Below, piece after piece: positions 7,754 through 12,083 of a stretch of DNA of 12,083 nucleotides. Each line of letters starts with the position of its first letter. Position 1 is the stretch's first letter. Location: contig JADGJL010000921.1 in assembly GCA_027600665.1 (NCBI GenBank), positions 1 through 12,083 on the forward strand, given 5' to 3'. Under the pieces are notes generated by a model. It ran no database searches. It was not told the origin of the DNA and saw nothing but the letters and a program-made list of their open reading frames with translations. The position numbers and the translations under genes are program-made. This stretch comes from Irineochytrium annulatum. Taxonomy: Eukaryota; Chytridiomycota; Chytridiomycetes; Chytridiales; Chytridiaceae.

Positions 7754-10700
7754 ATGGACGGCAAGGACGCGGCCGCCGGATTGTAAGCGTCTCCGTCGGG
7801 CCGCCTTTGCAGAGCTGCACTGAACTGCCATGTAGAGTGTCCGCCTTGAACGGCGAATTCCTTGCAAAGCTCCTTGCTATGCGAACGGAGTCCGACCAGC
7901 TCCAGCAATCCCAGAAGGCCGACCTGGAGCTGCTGGAGGAGAAGCAAAAGGAGGTGAAGAACCTTCGGCTGCAGCTGGTTGCCCTGCGGAATATCAGCGA
8001 GGGCTTGGAAAGGGCGAGCCGCGGTGCTGCGCCCGCGGAGCCGGCGGAGCTACCTGTCGACGAGCCCATTGAGCCTCCTGCCGAGGCGCAGGTTGAGGAT
8101 GCTGTGACCTCGCAGCCGATGCCGGAAGAGGCGGCTGTAGCCGATACAAACGAAAGCCAGGCTTTGAAGCAGCCATCGACGGAGCAGGAGGCTGTGGACA
8201 AGGAGCAGACTCTGGCGGTCGCGGAGCTACTGCTGGACAGCCAGAGGGCCCTGAAGCGGTTTGAGAGGCTACAAGAACAACAGGAGGAGATTTCGGTAAT
8301 TCGCGATCGCATCGCGGAGCTGAAGGAGCGGAAGGCTGCCATGCTTAAGGTTTGCAGGCTTAACCATTTCTAGATATCTTCGAATCTCATCATACTGACT
8401 TTCATCCATGCGGTATTAAGGAGATTGTCGACTCCGAGATGGATGCGTCGCCCGATATGGAACGTGCGATTGCGCTTCTGAAGTCGATCGATATGGACGA
8501 CGATGATGAAGAGGACGATATCGACGGTGGTGCGGAGCGGGATGGTAACGGCGAGGCGGAGCGCGACGACGACGACGACGGGGACGAAAATGATGGCGAC
8601 GGCATGGAACTCAACGAGAACTACGCACGCGACTTGCACGACATGGAGAGTAGGCTGGAGAAGTTGAAGGAGAGGCAGATGATGTTGCAGGGGAAGGTCA
8701 ACCTGCTTGAGACGGACTCGCAGGAGTCGGTGACGGCCGGTGAACCGACAGAGCCCGCTAAGGAAGTTAAGCCCGCCGAGGCCCAAGTCGAGCCGCCGAA
8801 GGAGGAGCTTGATTCGGAAATCGAGTCGACTGTCGACAGCCTCCTAGCCCGCCTTGTTGCATCCTCGGTTCTGGAGCGCCTCGAAGCTAGCAAGGCAAAG
8901 CAACAACAGGAAAATCAGAACACGGCTGCACGGGCGGAGGAGGCGCCTCGAGAAACTACTGAAGACGACCGGAGGAAGGCCTACGAGCGGCATCTTGAGA
9001 TGCAGCAGAGCGCCCTTGTTGAGCGTTTGAAGAAAAGCCACACGACCGCTCAGAGTCCCGCTGGCACCGGCGATTTTGAGGAGCAGCAGGGTTCCTCGCT
9101 TACGGTGGCCCAGGAGGGTGCAACGGAGACGTCAGAAATCGAGGAGGCTCGCCTCGCTTTGGAGGAGGAAGAAGACGAGGACGAAGATGACGATGAAGCG
9201 AGCATCCAGGCGAACAGTCTCAGCGCCCTGAAGTTTTTCGCCGAGACGGACCGCAGCCTTCAGACGACGAGCGACGAGATTGAAGAGGGAATCAAGGTGC
9301 TTCCTTACACATAACACGCTTTACTAAAAGAGTAAATCGTAGCAACTCGTCGCGCACATCCAGGAGGCGGAGCAGGAGCAGGCCGAGCATTCCGGGCCCG
9401 AGCACCTCGGGTACTTCGCAAACCTGTTCAGGCGCCTCTCCGGTCACTTGGAAGAGCTGATGGCTGCCCGCGACAAAGTCATCAAGTATCGTGCTCTGCT
9501 TCACGAGCAACAGGTTAGTTCTTGTAGCTAGCCCCTTGCTAAACCGGAGTTGCAAAGGAGCATGTCTTGACAAACTTGAAAAAAAGTTTGGAGGCGGATG
9601 CTGCTGGCCCTGGAACATTAGCATCTCCGGAGGAGAGGCCGCAGGAACTTCGCGACGACTCTATTGCTAACGGCAATGATCGGGCCGTTGTAGAGGAGGC
9701 TAGTGAGGTCGCGCAGGAGGTTAAAGCGGCCGCCATTGTAAATCCTCCTTCGGAGGACCGCGAGTCGCCGGATATTGACAGGTTAGCGATCGCGTGCCCG
9801 CGTCGTTTCGCTAAGCACCCGTTAGGGAAGAGGATCATGACAATGCGAGAGGTTTCGCGCGTAGCCGCTTTGTGTACGGCGAGATTCCCGCTGCTGCCGA
9901 GAGCTACGTTGAGTCTCCGGCCCCGAATGACGTGGACGTGGGCGGGAGGGCTGCGAATCAGTGGACGGAGGAAGCGCAGGGTGATATGCTATTTACAACA
10001 GACCATGAGAGGAAATTGAGTGAGGGACTGAGGAACGCAGAGCCGGGGCCGAATTCGTAAGCCGTTTATGCCCGTCGCATAACCTGATATGTGCTTCAGC
10101 TTGTTTGGCAAAGTCAAGGATTCCATCTACCGGGGTGCTGCGAGCACAATTTCAAAGTTCGAGGACGAGCCTTATTTCTTGTTGCAGCTCTTCCGCAATG
10201 TCCAGAAGTTGGACCAGCCTGAGCAGAGGCAGAGACTTATGATTGCACTTGACGGGATCGTCGAAAACGATTTGGACGATGCAGGGGAGGTCGACATCGT
10301 GGAGGCGAAGCACAGGGAAATGTACGATGCGACTCCGGGACGGAACTCGATAGGTTTGACTGCGCTTGCCCGGTCGTTGATACTAATGTCATACAAGACG
10401 TCTCGGAAAATATATTGAAAAGCTTGACTAAAGCTGCTCCGGTTGCAAAGGTGAAATTGTGTGATGCGCAACTGATCTGATATGCTTCTCAGGTGCCTGA
10501 CGAATCGAAGATGCCTTGCACACCTAGAATTATCGCCCGGTCGTGCCAGGTAAGAACCGGGTTTTTTCTTTCTCAGTCTTATAGGAGTACTTAGGATTCG
10601 ATCACCAACTTTGTCACAAAGGTCGTCGTCGACCCGAGTTTGGCCTCAGAAAAGTTCACGGTCCGTCAGATTGCGACCCTGAAAAAGAGCATTCTCGATT

Positions 10701-11803
10701 TGCTTGCGCTGCAGATTGACAGCGCGTGTTGGAACCAAATTTTGCAGGACATGGACCTTACCCCGGAATCCGAGGAGATGATGGCCGATCACATAGCTAT
10801 CCCTATTGATCCGGACCTTATTGCGGATCTGGTCGAAGCCTCGAGGCCATCTCTTGATGCGCTTTTGGACCGATTCATTGGTCTGGACGTCAATCGAACA
10901 AAAAGAGCTTTGCAGAACGAGGCGATGTCACTAGTATCCGAGATTATCGAGCAATCGGTCGAGGTTGCACTTTCGCGGGAGGAGAGGGACAAGCGCATTG
11001 AGAGGGAAGAGAAGGCCGTGCAGGCCGAGGTCGACAGGGAGATGGAGGCCATGATGCGTTACGGAGGGAGGCGGTCGGCCTGGGCTGCAGCTATGGAGGA
11101 TGAGGAGGAGGACGAGGATGTCCCTTCCTACCGCGTCCATAAATCGAGGCAACCAATGATGTCCCCACCGGCCCGCGGCATGGCCGACGGCTCCAGCTTC
11201 CGCGACCGGTTTAAGTCGTCGACGTGGTCCGACTCAGCCCCGACCCGCCGTAACGTCCCCGCGAACCTTAAGATGCCATCAAATTACGAATCCTACGCCG
11301 TCAACTACGCGGACACCCTGCCCCGGAAGGCGGCGCGCAATCCGGTTCCCGGTGCGGTCTCAAGGTCGATCCAACCCTCACCAGTGCCGTCGGTCGCGTC
11401 CTCTACCGTAGCATCGTCAACCATTTCGGCCCGCTACCGCCCCCTCGCCAAGAACCTTATTGGCGAGAGCGACGGCGAGGGAGACCTGACGGTCGTCGGA
11501 CGCGGCGCGAGGTGGTCGTCGTCATCTTCGTCGGCCGCGACGCAGGCTGAGCGGGCTGCGATGATTGCCACGGCAGAGCAACCGAGGTCTCGAATGATCC
11601 CCGGGGAGAGGCCGCAGTCAGCAACGTCCTTTACGAGATACCGAGATGCCAGGCAGGCCGAAGTTGGGAGAAGGGTGGAATCCAGCCGACCAAGGGCGCA
11701 ATATCGTGTCGAGGGTATAAAGGATGCCGGAGGTTGGGCGTCTAGGCCCATTCGGGACGCGACCGACGGCAGGCCAGTGTTGTGGGCGGAGGAGGGGATG
11801 TGA
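7754..11803 (+). CDS. PCM1: PCM1-like pericentriolar/centriolar-satellite coiled-coil protein, complete, 10 exons
   Basis: PCM1 scaffolds centriolar satellites and helps deliver proteins to centrosomes and cilia. Exons: 7754-7782, 7836-8349, 8421-9296, 9343-9513, 9558-9781, 9826-10056, 10100-10353, 10398-10450, 10493-10549, 10595-11803. They total 3618 nt, an unbroken frame of 1205 residues; human PCM1 is about 2000. Residues about 25-70 and 140-181 are coiled coils. An Asp/Glu-rich stretch (about 206-247) precedes another coiled coil (about 248-280), and a second acidic run lies near 440. The identity rests on the C-terminal half, which follows vertebrate PCM1 order: PYFLLQLFRNVQKLD then QRQRLMIALDGIV (706-738), PCTPRI (792-797, vertebrate PCPRI), then ILDLLALQ and WNQILQDMDL (836-858, vertebrate ELAFFKLMQDLD). 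The tail (about 930-1205) is basic, Ser/Pro/Arg-rich and disordered. The ATG at 7754 follows GCCGCA; another in-frame ATG at 7592 would add 54 residues of leader-like sequence. Exon structure is firm; orthology to PCM1 is likely, and another satellite-type protein remains possible. Confidence 0.78.
8500..8600 (+). repeat. GAC/GAT/GAG-rich low-complexity tract coding acidic residues
   Basis: Tandem acidic codons, including a run of GAC repeats near 8567-8581, encode Asp/Glu stretches inside exon 3 of the PCM1-like gene. A similar GAG/GAA/GAC tract lies at about 9162-9200. Such runs are prone to slippage and length variation. Confidence 0.6.
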
Positions 11804-12083
11804 GGGTTAACAACAAGTCACTTCGCACAGTAGTAGGGTCTTCACCAATCGATGTTTGTTGTCACATAACTTAGTTCCATTTATTATTTGAAGTCAGAGA
11901 CCGTATGGGATACTTTGATCAACGCAACACGTCGGTGATCATGTTTAAGAAAAAAAAAAAAAAAACCTGCAGTTTATGTTGTAGTTCTTTGATGCTGCTT
12001 TTAAGTCGAACTGTGTAACCTAAACGAAATAAAAGAAGTGGTAAGAATATCTACATCGCCTGCCTGTTCGGTTGCTAGGAGAC
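11804..12083 (+). other. 3' flank of the PCM1-like gene with an A16 run
   Basis: No coding frame is visible. The stretch holds an A16 homopolymer at 11950-11965 and a poly(A) signal at 12028-12033. It is best read as 3' untranslated sequence and downstream flank. Confidence 0.5.
12028..12033 (+). terminator. Poly(A) signal AATAAA, probably of the PCM1-like gene
   Basis: AATAAA lies about 225 nt past the stop codon at 11801-11803. It is the only exact match I see downstream on this strand, which implies a 3' UTR of about 240-250 nt. Confidence 0.5.

Noticed and set aside
7722..8342. A 206-codon Ser/Ala-rich minus-strand frame
   Set aside because: It is the antisense of Glu/Ala-rich coiled-coil codons in exon 2 of the PCM1-like gene and has no homology or splice logic.
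8370..8786. A hydrophobic minus-strand frame resembling a membrane protein
   Set aside because: Val/Ile/Leu-rich antisense of GAC/GAT/GAG acidic codons is expected; the plus frame is coherent and spliced.

Overview
The window is nuclear DNA from an intron-rich eukaryote with a very compact genome. Spliceosomal introns (GT...AG, with CTAAC/CTAAT/CTGAC-type branch sites) interrupt every substantial gene. Nearly all are only 38-53 nt long, so single-exon reading frames show just fragments of the proteins. Joining exons by hand, with phase checked at each junction, gives three conserved genes and one small unknown gene. A PCM1-like centriolar-satellite gene points to a centriole- or flagellum-bearing lineage, plausibly an opisthokont (zoosporic fungus, unicellular holozoan or small-genome animal). 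The sequence alone does not fix the taxon.

Layout, left to right. (1) 1-1119, minus strand: 5' two thirds of GLE1, the mRNA-export factor; the gene runs off the left edge inside an intron. (2) 1224-6100, minus strand: complete TRAPPC8 (Trs85 family, TRAPPIII complex), 19 exons, about 1361 residues, with a TATA-like element upstream and an AATAAA just past the stop. (3) 6101-6507: upstream region of TRAPPC8, with an imperfect duplication carrying ACGT cores. (4) 6508-6901, plus strand: tentative three-exon gene for a 103-residue protein I do not recognise. (5) 6902-7753: mostly non-coding by eye, with a T13 run, a TATA-like element and short competing frames on both strands. (6) 7754-11803, plus strand: complete ten-exon gene for a 1205-residue acidic coiled-coil protein resembling PCM1. 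(7) 11804-12083: its 3' flank, with an A16 run and a poly(A) signal.

GLE1 and TRAPPC8 are head-to-tail on the minus strand, with 104 bp between the TRAPPC8 stop and the GLE1 ATG. TRAPPC8 and the PCM1-like gene are divergent. The genes act in different processes: nuclear mRNA export, Rab1/Ypt1-dependent membrane traffic and autophagy, and centriolar-satellite or ciliary assembly. There is no sign of an operon or mobile island. A link between TRAPPC8 and PCM1 through ciliogenesis is possible but only inferred. I found no rRNA, tRNA, CRISPR array or transposon.
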